A DNA stretch of 64,000 nt from Nostoc sp. C052 (GTDB lineage Bacteria; Cyanobacteriota; Cyanobacteriia; Cyanobacteriales; Nostocaceae). Under the pieces are notes generated by a model that was given only the letters and a program-made list of their open reading frames with translations, did no database searches and was not told the origin of the DNA. The position numbers and the translations under genes are program-made. The DNA lies in contig NZ_CP040272.1 of the NCBI RefSeq assembly GCF_013393905.1, positions 7,139,501 to 7,203,500 of the forward strand, in the 5' to 3' direction. Numbering within the stretch: position 1 is the stretch's first letter; each line of letters opens with the position of its first letter. This document shows positions 27,671 to 37,061 of this stretch, in pieces.

Positions 27671-28990
27671 ATGTCATCTCCAAAAAGTTTACTAATTCGC
27701 CGCGCTCGCATCATCTTACCCAATGGTGAACTGATGGTTGGGGATGTGTTGACGCGCGATCGCCAAATAGTCGAAGTTGCATCAGAAATACCCCAAACGG
27801 CAGTAGTCACTGAAGTTGACGCAGAAGGCTTAACTTTGTTGCCAGGAGTTATCGATCCGCAGGTACATTTTCGGGAACCTGGACTAGAACACAAGGAAGA
27901 TTTATTTACCGCCAGTTGTGCCTGTGCGAAAGGGGGAGTCACTTCTTTTTTAGAAATGCCCAATACGCGCCCTCTGACAACCACACAGCAGGCTTTAGAC
28001 GACAAGCTAGAACGTGCCTCACAGAAGTCCTTGGTTAATTATGGCTTTTTTATTGGGGCAACAGCAGAGAATCTACCAGATTTGCTTTTAGCAAAGCCAA
28101 CACCGGGAATTAAGATTTTCATGGGTTCGATGCATGGTCAGTTGCTAATTGATGGTGAAACAGCATTAGAGGCGATATTTGCCAAAGGCGATCGCTTGAT
28201 TGCTGTTCATGCCGAAGACCAAGCTAGAATTAACCAACGCCGCCAAGAATTTGCCAACATTCACGATCCAGCCATTCACTCGCAAATTCAAGACGATCAA
28301 GCGGCGTTGCTGGCAACCCAACAAGCATTAAAACTTTCTCAAAAATATCAACGTCGGCTGCATATTCTTCATTTGTCAACGGCACTGGAAGCAGATTTGC
28401 TGCGTCAGGAGAAACCAAGCTGGGTGACAGCAGAGGTAACACCACAACATTTGTTGTTGAATACTAGTGCTTATGAGGAGATTGGTACATTAGCACAGAT
28501 GAATCCACCTTTGCGATCGCCCCACGATAACGAAGTTCTCTGGCAAGCTTTGCGCGATGGCGTGATTGATTTCATCGCCACAGATCACGCACCGCACACC
28601 TTAGAAGAAAAAGCTCAAGAATACCCCAATAGTCCTTCGGGAATGCCTGGGGTAGAAACTTCTCTCGCTTTGATGTTAACTGCGGCAATGCAAGGAAAGT
28701 GTACTGTAGCTCAAGTTGTGAACTGGATGTCTAAAGCTGTAGCTGTGGCTTATGGTATTCCCAATAAGGGAGCGATCGCACCTGGCTATGATGCCGATTT
28801 AGTGCTTGTAGATTTAAATACATATCATCCAGTGCGGCGCGAAGAACTTTTAACCAAATGCCATTGGAGTCCCTTTGAAGGCTGGAACCTCACCGGCTGG
28901 GCTAAAACCACTATTGTCGGTGGTGAAATAGTTTATGACAAAGGCCAGGTAAATACGCAATTACGGGGTCAAGCTTTAACTTTCTTATAG
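27671..28990 (+). CDS. pyrC: Dihydroorotase (class I type)
   Basis: A 439-residue amidohydrolase of pyrimidine synthesis, converting carbamoyl aspartate to dihydroorotate. Metal-binding motifs are seen in order: PGVIDPQVHFREPG, FLEMPNTRPLT, LIAVHAED, LHILHLSTA and FIATDHAPHT (catalytic Asp). The C-terminal amidohydrolase strand GYDADLVLVDL is present. I prefer the ATG at 27671. A TTG at 27659 would add four residues with no better ribosome-binding site. Confidence 0.92.
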   Translation: MSSPKSLLIRRARIILPNGELMVGDVLTRDRQIVEVASEIPQTAVVTEVDAEGLTLLPGVIDPQVHFREPGLEHKEDLFTASCACAKGGVTSFLEMPNTRPLTTTQQALDDKLERASQKSLVNYGFFIGATAENLPDLLLAKPTPGIKIFMGSMHGQLLIDGETALEAIFAKGDRLIAVHAEDQARINQRRQEFANIHDPAIHSQIQDDQAALLATQQALKLSQKYQRRLHILHLSTALEADLLRQEKPSWVTAEVTPQHLLLNTSAYEEIGTLAQMNPPLRSPHDNEVLWQALRDGVIDFIATDHAPHTLEEKAQEYPNSPSGMPGVETSLALMLTAAMQGKCTVAQVVNWMSKAVAVAYGIPNKGAIAPGYDADLVLVDLNTYHPVRREELLTKCHWSPFEGWNLTGWAKTTIVGGEIVYDKGQVNTQLRGQALTFL

Positions 28991-29287
28991 CAAATATTTA
29001 TTTAAGCTTACGTAGTAGACAAATAATTTTACATCAAAGTCATACTTGAACTGGCAAGATTTTCATCTATCCAGAGTCAAGACTAAACCAATGCGGTTTG
29101 GTTAAAACCAAAAGGCGAAAATCCTTGTTTTTCCCCCTTTACCCTTTTAACCAAAGGGTATTGACTTGTCCATGTATCCAAAATTGCAACTTGAAACACT
29201 GAATTTATTTATAAGTGTTTCAAGTCAAATCTTCAATAATTACTCTCTTTCCACTATTTAAGATTACCTATTTTCTTTCCCCTGCTT

Positions 29288-29362
29288 GGCGTGCTTGGCG
29301 TCCTTCTCTAACGAGAGGCTAACGCGTTGGCGTCAGCCTCTCGCAGAGAAGGCGGTTCGTAA
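29288..29362 (+). repeat. Dispersed repeat with internal hairpin
   Basis: TTGGCGTCCTTCTC, AGAGGCTAACGCG, an inverted CGTCAGCCTCT, and AAGGCGGTTCGT. It shares its ends with 6730-6793. It lies in the 28991-29503 spacer, where nothing else was recognised apart from a short repeated AACCAAA/TTTACCCTTTT patch. Confidence 0.65.
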
Positions 29363-29503
29363 AAAAGCTTAGGTATTCTTTCAGTCGGATAGAAGTAAAC
29401 AAAATGAGATTATATTGCAATTAATCTCATTTAATCCAGGTAATGTATTCCCTAGTAACTATGCCCGGAAACATAACCATAGAAATAATCAAGGAGAATT
29501 GCT

Positions 29504-30679
29504 ATGTCCTTCAGAATTTTGACTTTAGACGGCGGCGGTATTCGCGGAATCGTTGCAGCACGAATCCTTCAACAAGTAGAACAAGAAATTAGAAATCAGG
29601 GTAAAGGAGAGTTTTTACACGAATATTTTGACCTGATTGCTGGCACTTCTACTGGTTCAATACTAACAGGAGGAATTGCTGTTGGAAAGACGAGTGATGA
29701 ACTAATTCAACTGTATAGAGATCAGGGTAAAGAGATATTCCCACCGGATAGAAAAGAGCGCTATAAAAACTTTCCGTCTATCATCAGATCAATCCTTGAG
29801 GTTTTTTCAGCATCGAAATATTCTCATTATGGAATTACTAACGTCCTGAAAGAGGCATATTCTTATACAAGAATCAAGGATATTGAAAAACCCATTATCT
29901 TGATTCTTGCTTACGATACCCTATATCGCAATACAACCTTTTTTACAAATTGTCATCCCGACTTAGGAGATCGATGGTACGATGACTGTTATTTATGGGA
30001 AATATGTACCGCTTCTGCATCAGCACCCACTTTTTTCCCACCATATAAATTAGAACCTGTAGATAAACAAAAATTCGGTGATTGGGAATTCCCACACATT
30101 GACGGAGGAGTTTCTGCTAATAACCCTTCTCTGGCAGCTTTGAGTCTAGTTATGAGGGTAAGTCAGTCTTCAGTCTCTCAAGAAATCAAGGAACAATATA
30201 AACTGGATAATCTACGATTGGAAGATATTTCTATCCTTTCTATTGGCACTGGTCAAACTGGTGAACCATATCAATATGAGCAAATAAAAAGTTGGAGAGG
30301 TTTAGACTGGGTAAAAAATCTTACTAACATCTTTATGGAACCTACATCTGAGATTGGTAGTACGATTTGCCGACAAATTATGGGTGGATATGATTCTAAA
30401 CGTTACTTACGTCTTCAGTTTGATTTAAATGAGACATTTAAACCTAAGCCAAAAGAGACTTATAAAGATCCTCGCATTGTATTACCTCCAGAAGATCGAA
30501 CAAACCGATTTACAGGAGAAAAAGTCACTGAAGAAATAGATAATACTAATTCCGAGATTCTTCAGCAGTTAATAGATACTACCTCTGCATTTCTTGATCG
30601 AGGTCTTACGTACTATACCAGAGACGACTCTGGTTCGCCGATCAAAAAGGCGATCGCCTCTTTCATTAGAGATAACTAG
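29504..30679 (+). CDS. Patatin-like phospholipase
   Basis: A 391-residue lipid acyl hydrolase. The oxyanion-hole motif DGGGIRGI is at residues 9-16 and the nucleophile elbow GTSTG at about 50-54 (catalytic Ser). The catalytic Asp is in IDGGVSANNPS near residue 200. AAGGAG lies eight bases before the ATG. Length and layout match stand-alone bacterial patatins, which serve in lipid turnover. Related CapV enzymes are membrane-degrading effectors of CBASS immunity, but no cyclase gene is adjacent, so a housekeeping role is equally possible. Confidence 0.88.
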   Translation: MSFRILTLDGGGIRGIVAARILQQVEQEIRNQGKGEFLHEYFDLIAGTSTGSILTGGIAVGKTSDELIQLYRDQGKEIFPPDRKERYKNFPSIIRSILEVFSASKYSHYGITNVLKEAYSYTRIKDIEKPIILILAYDTLYRNTTFFTNCHPDLGDRWYDDCYLWEICTASASAPTFFPPYKLEPVDKQKFGDWEFPHIDGGVSANNPSLAALSLVMRVSQSSVSQEIKEQYKLDNLRLEDISILSIGTGQTGEPYQYEQIKSWRGLDWVKNLTNIFMEPTSEIGSTICRQIMGGYDSKRYLRLQFDLNETFKPKPKETYKDPRIVLPPEDRTNRFTGEKVTEEIDNTNSEILQQLIDTTSAFLDRGLTYYTRDDSGSPIKKAIASFIRDN

Positions 30680-31632
30680 TACTTTGTCAAGCTAGCTTTG
30701 AGGTTTCGTAGCAAAGTCATTACTACAAACTTGTTGACTATCAAGAATTTCAACTTGATCAACTACAGTGCATCCACGTAGGTATATTAACCTCAACTAA
30801 TTTATGATAAAACATCTCGTATTTCTACGATAATTTCTGTAGAAATACGAGATGTTTTAGTTAATATTTTCTTGACATCAGTGCTAATTACAGATGTGAA
30901 TATAAGAATTTCTTGCTAGTTACAAGTATTAAAACTAATTTAAAAAATTAAAAATTAGTCTCTTTTATGTATAGATTGTGAACTTAACTTGGGAATACTA
31001 AGTGTAAGGAAATTTAAGCGATGTATACAGAACTTGATTATTGTTTAATTTTTCTCTACTAGATTTAGTTGCTAAATGAATTCAGATTGCTTCCGTGAAT
31101 GACAGTCAGGAACTAATCTAGTTCAACAAAACTGACTAAATTCTGTAAAAACTCTCATTTAACCCAACAACAGTTTATTTACGCTTGCTTGATTCGTACA
31201 CCCATCTAAATCAGCTTTTTACTGCTTATTACAGCAATCAAGCTATTAGATGCCAAATCCTGAATATATATCCCGTTCAGTTAAGAATCCTGTAGGTTCA
31301 ATACTATTCGGATAAGATATCTCTGCTTGGATTGACTCCCTTTTTAAGGTTATGAAGGGAAAAGTAGTCTCCCTTTTAAAAGAGAGCCAGTGCGTTACGA
31401 ACTTTTCCAAACTTATAGTAACTGGCGTTAGTTTTGCTGACTGCCAATTTTCGATTGAAGAAAAGTCAATTTGAGATTTTTTAGTTGAGATAACAATGTT
31501 AGTAACTTACAGTGGTGAACGTGGTAGTGGCAGATAGGAGGAGTGTAAATTTCACTCTCGAATATTTGCAGAAATTTTTTATCTTGCGATCAAAAAAAGT
31601 GAAATTCCTCATATTGGAGTCGGGAGATAAGC
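30680..31632. other. 953-base spacer between patatin and tsaE
   Basis: It contains the hairpin at 30808-30859 and, near 31384, the phrase GAGAGCCAGTGCGTTACG, which recurs in related form near 60714. No supported ORF or RNA gene was seen. Confidence 0.5.
30808..30859. other. Perfect 21-bp inverted repeat (hairpin) after the patatin gene
   Basis: The arms 30808-30828 and 30839-30859 are exact complements around a ten-base loop (GATAATTTCT). The arm core is ACATCTCGTATTTCTAC. It lies 130 bases beyond the patatin stop. Only a weak T-rich tail (TTAATATTTTCTT) follows. It could be a terminator, a small RNA or a miniature element end. Confidence 0.65.
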
Positions 31633-32088
31633 TTAAATCACAGTAATGACTTTGCTAATATCATAATTGAATGGTACGAGTTCGACTTGACGAGTACCCC
31701 CATCTCCATAGGTCAAACTCACACTCAGATAACTATCTGGCTTGTAGGGTAATCGTTCAGCCCATTCAATTGCCACAATTCCTGGTATAAATTCAACACC
31801 TTCCCAGTAACTTTCTAAATTCAGGGCTGCAACTTCTTGTGGTTCTAAGCGATATAAATCCAGGTGGTAAAGGGGGAGGCATCCTTCTGTGTACTCATTA
31901 ATCAGCGTGAAAGTAGGACTGACAATAGGTTCAACAATTCCCAAACCTTTGCCAATACCTTGAACTAGGGTAGTTTTGCCAGCCCCTAAATCACCTTCTA
32001 GTAAAATTACACTGCCAGGGGTCAGGGATTCACCAAAAGTAATACCTAAGTGTAGCGTCGCTTCTGCATCTGCAAGAAAAATTTTCAT
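31633..32088 (-). CDS. tsaE: tRNA threonylcarbamoyladenosine synthesis ATPase TsaE
   Basis: A 151-residue P-loop ATPase of the t6A37 tRNA modification machinery (with TsaB, TsaC and TsaD). Walker A is LLEGDLGAGKTTLVQGI. The family motif VSPTFTLINEY follows, then LYHLDLYRLE and IVAIEWAERLP. It lies ten bases after the yvcK gene on the same strand, so the two are probably cotranscribed. Confidence 0.94.
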   Translation of the reverse strand: MKIFLADAEATLHLGITFGESLTPGSVILLEGDLGAGKTTLVQGIGKGLGIVEPIVSPTFTLINEYTEGCLPLYHLDLYRLEPQEVAALNLESYWEGVEFIPGIVAIEWAERLPYKPDSYLSVSLTYGDGGTRQVELVPFNYDISKVITVI

Positions 32089-32098
32089 AATTTAGTCA

Positions 32099-33508
32099 TT
32101 AGTCATTGGTCATCTTCCTTAATTTTGAATTTTGAATTCCCCGAAGCGGCTGACCTCTACCGTACCACCGCAATAACACTCGTGCTAGTTTCTGCGGATT
32201 GTGACGTACAAAACCTGTTTCATCTTCATATAAAACATTAGCTGGAACAATTCTCCGCCCTAGCTGAGTTACGGCTTCTCTATCCAGAAAAACGGGATGG
32301 GAGTTTTGTTGGGCGTAGCGGATGAGTGATTGCTCTGAGGGGGATTTTTTGTGTATTAGTACAGCATCGAATAGCCGTCTTTCCCCACAAGCAGCATCAA
32401 TTGCTCTGATGTGGTCGGCAACAGTGTAACCTTCAGTTTCTCCTGGTTGAGTCATTATATTGCAGATATAAATACGGGGGGCATCTGTTTGAGCGATCGC
32501 ATCAGCAATTTCTGGTACTAATAAATTAGGAATCAAACTTGTATAAAGGCTACCTGGGCCAATAATAATGTAATCAGCTTCTTTAAGTGCCTTAATTGCT
32601 GCTGGCACCGCTGGAGGATTAGCCGGAATGCAGCCAATTTTAACAATTTTACCGCCAGCTTTGGGAATACTAGACTCCCCATCAATACGGCGACCATCGG
32701 CTAATTCTGCCCAGAGGCGAACATCACTGAGAGTTGCTGGTAGTACTTGTCCGCGCACCGCTAGCACTTTAGAACTAGCTGCAACTGCTTGTTCTAAATC
32801 TCCAGTAATATCACTCATAGCCGTTAAAAACAAATTGCCAAAACTGTGACCCGTTAACCCATCTCCAGCCCGAAAACGGTATTGAAACAATTCTGTTAAT
32901 AACTTTTCTTCATCGGCTAGCGCAGCCAAACAATTACGGATATCCCCTGGTGGTAGCACACCAAATTCTTGGCGCAACCGCCCAGAAGATCCGCCATCAT
33001 CGGCGACAGTGACAATTGCAGTAATATTAGCGCTGTAGGTTTTCAACCCTCTCAACAACGTAGAAAGTCCCGTACCACCACCAATTACCACTATTTTTGG
33101 GCCTCGGTACAATCGACGATGAGCCAGCAAAACATCAATCAGTTCTTCTCCTCCTTCCGCTCTCAGTACCTTAGTAATTGAGCCGACAGTCCGAGTTTGC
33201 CCCCAAAGCACTAACAGCAAACCGCCAAGCAACACCAAAGGGCCGCTGATATAGTTGGGTAAGATGTTGGTGATTACTCCCAGAAAATTCCTAATCAACT
33301 CAATCATCAAAAAAATTGGGGTCAGCTTAATCCAGATAGCTAACCCCAAACTTGCCAGCAGTACACCCCCAACACTAATCAACAACCAACGTTTTACCGA
33401 TAGTCCAGGGGATAACCATTTGAACCACTGGTTAACCCGATAGGAAGTACGAGAGCGCGACTGCTTTTGCAGGGCGTTGAGGGCTTGTCTCAGAAAACCA
33501 ATTGACAT
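32099..33508 (-). CDS. yvcK: YvcK/CofD-like (gluconeogenesis factor) protein with N-terminal membrane segments
   Basis: A 469-residue protein. Residues about 40-110 hold two hydrophobic helices (LLISVGGVLLASLGLAIWI and a second near 90-105). The CofD-like fold then begins IVVIGGGTGLSTLLRGLK, with TVADDGGSSGRLR, GDIRNCLAAL, GHSFGNLFL, IGPGSLYTSLIPNLLV and ICNIMTQPGET. YvcK homologues bind UDP-sugars and link carbon metabolism with cell-wall synthesis. A membrane-attached form is usual in cyanobacteria. The gene is just upstream of tsaE. Confidence 0.9.
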   Translation of the reverse strand: MSIGFLRQALNALQKQSRSRTSYRVNQWFKWLSPGLSVKRWLLISVGGVLLASLGLAIWIKLTPIFLMIELIRNFLGVITNILPNYISGPLVLLGGLLLVLWGQTRTVGSITKVLRAEGGEELIDVLLAHRRLYRGPKIVVIGGGTGLSTLLRGLKTYSANITAIVTVADDGGSSGRLRQEFGVLPPGDIRNCLAALADEEKLLTELFQYRFRAGDGLTGHSFGNLFLTAMSDITGDLEQAVAASSKVLAVRGQVLPATLSDVRLWAELADGRRIDGESSIPKAGGKIVKIGCIPANPPAVPAAIKALKEADYIIIGPGSLYTSLIPNLLVPEIADAIAQTDAPRIYICNIMTQPGETEGYTVADHIRAIDAACGERRLFDAVLIHKKSPSEQSLIRYAQQNSHPVFLDREAVTQLGRRIVPANVLYEDETGFVRHNPQKLARVLLRWYGRGQPLRGIQNSKLRKMTND

Positions 33509-33762
33509 ACCTGATTCGGAGCAGTGCTACAAACAATAATTAACAGAAAACGTACACCACTTGGTTTAAAACCATAGGCGTGAAACTATTATATTTGTCA
33601 ATCCCATTAGACTAAGAATAAGTGGTCAAGATTGCCAGTATTCCTAGTGAGAGAATTTTTCGGGTATTTAGACGCCAACTGAGAGACTGAGCAAGAAGTG
33701 GTGTAGTTTAATTACTTGAAAAGTACTGTAAAAAATATCCTGGCTTGGTAAAAGTGAATTTA

Positions 33763-34254
33763 ATGGAAAAACGAATTTTAGGATTAGATCCAGGATTGGC
33801 AATTTTAGGATTTGGGGCAATTAGCTGCACACAAAATCCCAACAAAATACCAGAGACTACAGTAAATATGCTGGATTTTGGAGTAATTAAAACGTCAGCA
33901 GATGTAGAAATGGGACAGCGCCTATGTACCTTATTCGATGACTTACACACCGTAATGGAGGAATTTCAACCAGATTTGGTTGCGATCGAGAAACTATTCT
34001 TCTATCGGATGTCAAGTACAATTCTGGTTGCACAGGCGCGGGGTATAGTTATTTTAGTGTTGGGGCAGCGTCGTCTTCCCTACGTAGAGTTTACTCCTGC
34101 TCAAATTAAACAAGCTTTAACAGGCTATGGCAATGCCGATAAGTCGGAAGTGCAAGAAGCGGTGGCGAGGGAGTTAGATTTAGATGAGATTCCTAAGCCG
34201 GATGATGCTGCGGATGCGTTGGCGGTGGCTTTGACGGCTTCGTATCAGATGTAG
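33763..34254 (+). CDS. ruvC: Holliday junction resolvase RuvC
   Basis: A 163-residue endonuclease that resolves Holliday junctions with RuvAB. Acidic catalytic residues are in ILGLDPGLAILGFG, LVAIEKLFFY and DDAADALAVAL. The VEFTPAQIKQALTGYGNADK block is characteristic. I chose the ATG at 33763 because the family begins MEKRILGLDPG. An upstream TTG (33745) would add six residues. Confidence 0.95.
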   Translation: MEKRILGLDPGLAILGFGAISCTQNPNKIPETTVNMLDFGVIKTSADVEMGQRLCTLFDDLHTVMEEFQPDLVAIEKLFFYRMSSTILVAQARGIVILVLGQRRLPYVEFTPAQIKQALTGYGNADKSEVQEAVARELDLDEIPKPDDAADALAVALTASYQM

Positions 34255-34397
34255 AGGTGTACACAAACAATAAAGTTCTTTACTGGTTCGTAAAGTCCTT
34301 TACTAACTGTCACAGAGTAAAAATATTTACAGCAATTTGATATCAAACCCACCACAAAGCTCGTAAACTGTAAAAATGTTAAGAATAGTATTTAAAG

Positions 34398-34754
34398 ATG
34401 GCAGCATATTCAATTGACTTACGACAAAAGATATTAAGTGCGTGGCAAAACAAAGAAGGCGGCCAAAGGGAATTAGCAAAACGATTTAAAGTCAGTTTGT
34501 CTTTTATTCGTGACTTTTTATGCCGGTATCGAGAGACGGCAGAGATTGCTGCCGGACCCCAAGGAGGAGACCGCCGCTCGAAGCTTAATAGTATTGAGCA
34601 AGAATTGTTAAAGGTAATCGTGACAGAGCAAAGCGATATATATTTGCGAGAAATTCAAGAAGCCATAAAAGAGCGCACAGAAATAGACGTAAGTATATCC
34701 AGTTTATCCCGCACTCTTAAACGCTTAAAATTAAATCGGAAAAAAAAACTTTAG
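34398..34754 (+). CDS. IS630-type transposase, N-terminal ORF (orfA)
   Basis: A 118-residue helix-turn-helix protein (YSIDLRQKILSAW, QRELAKRFKVSLSFIRDFL, GPQGGDRRSK, SSLSRTLKRLKL), the DNA-binding half of IS630 transposases. It ends on a run of nine A at 34740-34748. A -1 slip there joins it in frame to the catalytic half, a common IS630 strategy. The element has lost its right part, so it should be immobile. Confidence 0.85.
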   Translation: MAAYSIDLRQKILSAWQNKEGGQRELAKRFKVSLSFIRDFLCRYRETAEIAAGPQGGDRRSKLNSIEQELLKVIVTEQSDIYLREIQEAIKERTEIDVSISSLSRTLKRLKLNRKKKL

Positions 34755-34789
34755 TATCGACTGAGCAAACTACAGAAAGAGTACAAAAA

Positions 34790-35140
34790 TTGCGCTATGA
34801 ATTTCGACTTTGGCTAGATACGATAGATGTCAAAAACCTGATATTTATTGATGAAATAGGTGTAAATCTGTCTATGACAAGACATTATGCCAGAGGAATT
34901 GACGGCGGAAGAATCTATGATGAGCGACCAGGTAATAAAGGCAAAAACATCACCGTAATTGGGGCTATGAGTGATGAGGGATTAATTGCCACTATGACTT
35001 TTCCAGGTAGTCTGAACACTGCTAGCTTTTTAGTTTTTATTGAGCAAATATTACTACCTCAGTTATGGATTGGAGCAATTATAGTCATGGACAATTTACC
35101 CGTTCATTATGCTGCAACTGCAAAATCTGGCGTTGCATAA
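34790..35140 (+). pseudogene. IS630-type transposase, catalytic half, truncated by IS1
   Basis: It contains the first DDE residue (FIDEIGVNLSMTRHYAR) and the second (IIVMDNLPVHYA). It then runs directly into the IS1 left end at 35129. The last DDE glutamate (normally in a PPYSPDLNPIE block) is absent, and no such sequence appears beyond the IS1 right end. In the -1 frame the coding sequence is open back to the A-run of orfA. Confidence 0.85.
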
Positions 35141-35167
35141 TAGAGAGATGAATTGAGGTCATCTACT

Positions 35168-35527
35168 GTGCAATGTCCATACTGCGGCTCTACGGAAATC
35201 AGAAAGAATGGGAAACGTAAAGGTAAACAAAATCACATTTGTACTCATTGCAATCGCCAATTTATTGATGTATACGATCAGCCAAAAGGATATTCAGAAG
35301 AACTAAAACAAGAATGCTTAAAAATCTACCTTAACGGCATGGGTTTTCGTGGTATTGAACGAGTTAAAGGCGTACACCATACTACGATCATCTATTGGGT
35401 CAAACAACTAGGAGAGAAGCTGCCAGATGTACCAAAAGAAGATATGATTCCAGAAGTTGCAGAACTGGATGAATTAGAGACATTCATCGGCTCAAAAAAA
35501 ACAAAATTTGGTTGTGGACAGCAGTAA
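35168..35527 (+). CDS. insA: IS1 InsA-like protein
   Basis: A zinc-finger plus helix-turn-helix protein of about 119 residues (CPYCGSTEIRKNGKRKGKQ, then HICTHCNRQFI, then a GIERVKGVHHTTIIYWV helix-turn-helix). The GTG at 35168 has GAGG upstream and starts directly at the zinc finger. A TTG at 35153 is an alternative. It ends shortly after the frameshift run AAAAAAAAC at 35496-35504. Confidence 0.8.
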   Translation: MQCPYCGSTEIRKNGKRKGKQNHICTHCNRQFIDVYDQPKGYSEELKQECLKIYLNGMGFRGIERVKGVHHTTIIYWVKQLGEKLPDVPKEDMIPEVAELDELETFIGSKKTKFGCGQQ

Positions 35528-35853
35528 ATCACTTTACTCAAGGTATTTTAGCTTGGGTTTTAGGAGACCATAGTTCTGAAACTTTTAAGCCACTTTGGGA
35601 AATTGTTGAACAGTGGAAAAGCTATTTTTATGTGACCGATGGCTGGAAGGTTTACCCAAGTTTTATCCCCGATGGAGACCAAATTGTGAGTAAAACATAT
35701 ATGACACGGGTGGAAAATGAAAATACTCGGTTACGTCATTATCTTGCACGCCTTCACCGCAAAACTTTATGCTATTCCAAATCAGAAGAAATGCTGAGAT
35801 ACTCGATTAAATTATTACTTCATTATTTAAAGTATAAAATTATACCAACATAA
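35512..35853 (+). CDS. insB: IS1 InsB' transposase half, made by -1 frameshift
   Basis: It overlaps insA and is open in the -1 frame from the A8C run (reading KKNKIWLWTAVNHFTQG), as in the IS1 InsAB' fusion. DDE-type residues are seen in LWTAVNHFTQGILAWVLGD and FYVTDGWKVYPSFI, with a final ENENTRLRHYLARLHRKTLCYSKS block that carries the Glu. The frame is intact, so the fused transposase may still be active. Confidence 0.85.
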   Translation: MWTAVNHFTQGILAWVLGDHSSETFKPLWEIVEQWKSYFYVTDGWKVYPSFIPDGDQIVSKTYMTRVENENTRLRHYLARLHRKTLCYSKSEEMLRYSIKLLLHYLKYKIIPT

Positions 35854-35923
35854 ATTAATTCATCCCTTCATTCAGCAATGCCGATTTAGGATAGCGAAAA
35901 AAGGGCGTTCTCTTTTAGTATGA

Positions 35924-36310
35924 CTATTCCCACATCCTTTGAACAGAATAAGCATCGAATTTTTTATCCCTGCTAATAATAATTAAGGAGTGATTGATAG
36001 CCTGTGCAATCAACATTCTGTCAAATGGATCGCCATGATGTAGCGGGAGATTCCGAACTTGAACTGTATCGGCAAAAGATATCGGAAGTATGAGAATATC
36101 TGAAGCGTCGATCGCAGAACCTATCGTTTCATAGCTCCGTTGAAGCGATAATTTACCAAGGTTCAACTTGATGGCAATTTCCCAAAGACTAGCGATACTG
36201 AGATAAACGGTATCTGCCGTATTGATCGATCTCCTGAGATTATCTGGAAGGCTGGAGTTATTTTCAGTTAGCCAGATAAAAGCATGAGTATCTAAAAGGA
36301 AACCACTCAT
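35924..36310 (-). CDS. PIN-domain toxin (VapC-like)
   Basis: A 128-residue PIN ribonuclease. Acidic active-site residues are in GFLLDTHAFIWL, ASLWEIAIKLNLGKL and HGDPFDRMLIAQA, and ISRDKKFDAYSV closes the fold. It is the toxin of a type II pair; the antitoxin stop overlaps the toxin ATG by four bases. It sits just beyond the IS1 right end in an accessory island. Confidence 0.92.
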   Translation of the reverse strand: MSGFLLDTHAFIWLTENNSSLPDNLRRSINTADTVYLSIASLWEIAIKLNLGKLSLQRSYETIGSAIDASDILILPISFADTVQVRNLPLHHGDPFDRMLIAQAINHSLIIISRDKKFDAYSVQRMWE

Positions 36311-36537
36311 TCCATATATTCCTTAAAAACTTCGAGAGGTTCATCAAAGTCATCAGGTAAAGGTAAAACAAAAGTCCCTTCTAAGATGCCAGAACGACGC
36401 TTTTTTTGTTGTAAACTTTCTTGAGCAACAGTTTTTGAATAATTCTCAACTAAATATTTTGCATAATGCAAGAGTTCTTGTTTAAGTGGCTCTGGCATTT
36501 GATTTAGTGTTTGTAAAATTTCTGCATCAATAGCCAT
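36307..36537 (-). CDS. DUF2281-type antitoxin of the PIN pair
   Basis: A 76-residue protein, MAIDAEILQTLNQMPEPLKQ..., with a helical N-terminal half and an acidic, proline-containing tail (GTFVLPLPDDFDEPLEVF). That tail is typical of DUF2281 antitoxins that block PIN active sites. It precedes and overlaps the toxin gene (ATGA). Autoregulation is likely but no operator was identified. Confidence 0.85.
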   Translation of the reverse strand: MAIDAEILQTLNQMPEPLKQELLHYAKYLVENYSKTVAQESLQQKKRRSGILEGTFVLPLPDDFDEPLEVFKEYME

Positions 36538-36935
36538 GATTTCTCCTGATAGGTTCTCCTACTTGTAATTTTAGGGAAATTTCTAGAAGGGATTTTATTT
36601 TTCGGTGTCTTCGGTTTCAAACTGCTTACCAGTCCACTCCAATCGGGTTGTTAGCTTGCTTCTTCCTACTATAGTTCATGTTGCTTTAAACCCATAGCCA
36701 AAGCCAGAGGATCTGATATATCAGCCCAGTTAAAGTTGTGGAACATTCTTGAGCCAGAATTTTCTGAGTTCTGATTGAATCTCTAGTGGCTTATTGTCCA
36801 TTGTCTATTGGTTCACAACTGCTATTTCAGTGTAGGCGATTACTAAATTAAGCTGGTTATCTAAATTACTATTTTACTAAAAAACTTAATTTCCTTATTT
36901 AGAGTCTTAAACGGAATTTTTCTGTACAACACCTG
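36538..36935. other. Spacer in the accessory island
   Basis: No complete gene was seen. A 25-codon minus-strand stretch at 36669-36746 (MFHNFNWADISDPLALAMG) reads like part of a decayed protein, but no family could be named. The promoter of the toxin-antitoxin pair should lie near 36540-36620. Confidence 0.4.
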
Positions 36936-37061
36936 ATGGAACAACGCCTAAAGAAACTACTCAAACAAGTACCAGATGTTATCCGACTTAAGCATTATTC
37001 TTACCAAACAGAAAAACGTTGGCTAGTCCACGAACGTTTTTATAAATTACGAATTATTTAG
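36936..37061 (+). pseudogene. N-terminal stub of an IntI/XerC-type integrase
   Basis: Forty-one codons (MEQRLKKLLKQVPDVIRLKHYSYQ...) match the N-terminal SAM-like domain of integron-type tyrosine recombinases (RDVIRLKHYSYRTE pattern). They stop before any catalytic region. The stop overlaps the 3' end of the Uma2 gene on the other strand. Confidence 0.7.

Larger units (their letters stand above)
35129..35882 (+). mobile_element. IS1-family insertion sequence, 754 bp
   Basis: Imperfect terminal inverted repeats of 28 bp: left 35129-35156 (GGCGTTGCATAATAGAGAG...), right 35855-35882 (reading inward GGCATTGCTGAATGAAGGG...). Two overlapping ORFs with an A8C slippery run lie inside. The bases just outside the ends (CAAAATCT left, GATTTAGG right) do not repeat, so no target duplication is visible. 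That fits an IS1-mediated adjacent deletion, which would also explain the missing IS630 end. Confidence 0.85.

Noticed and set aside
29504..30679. Patatin gene as part of a CBASS operon
   Set aside because: No cyclic-nucleotide synthase or accessory gene lies within several kb on either side.
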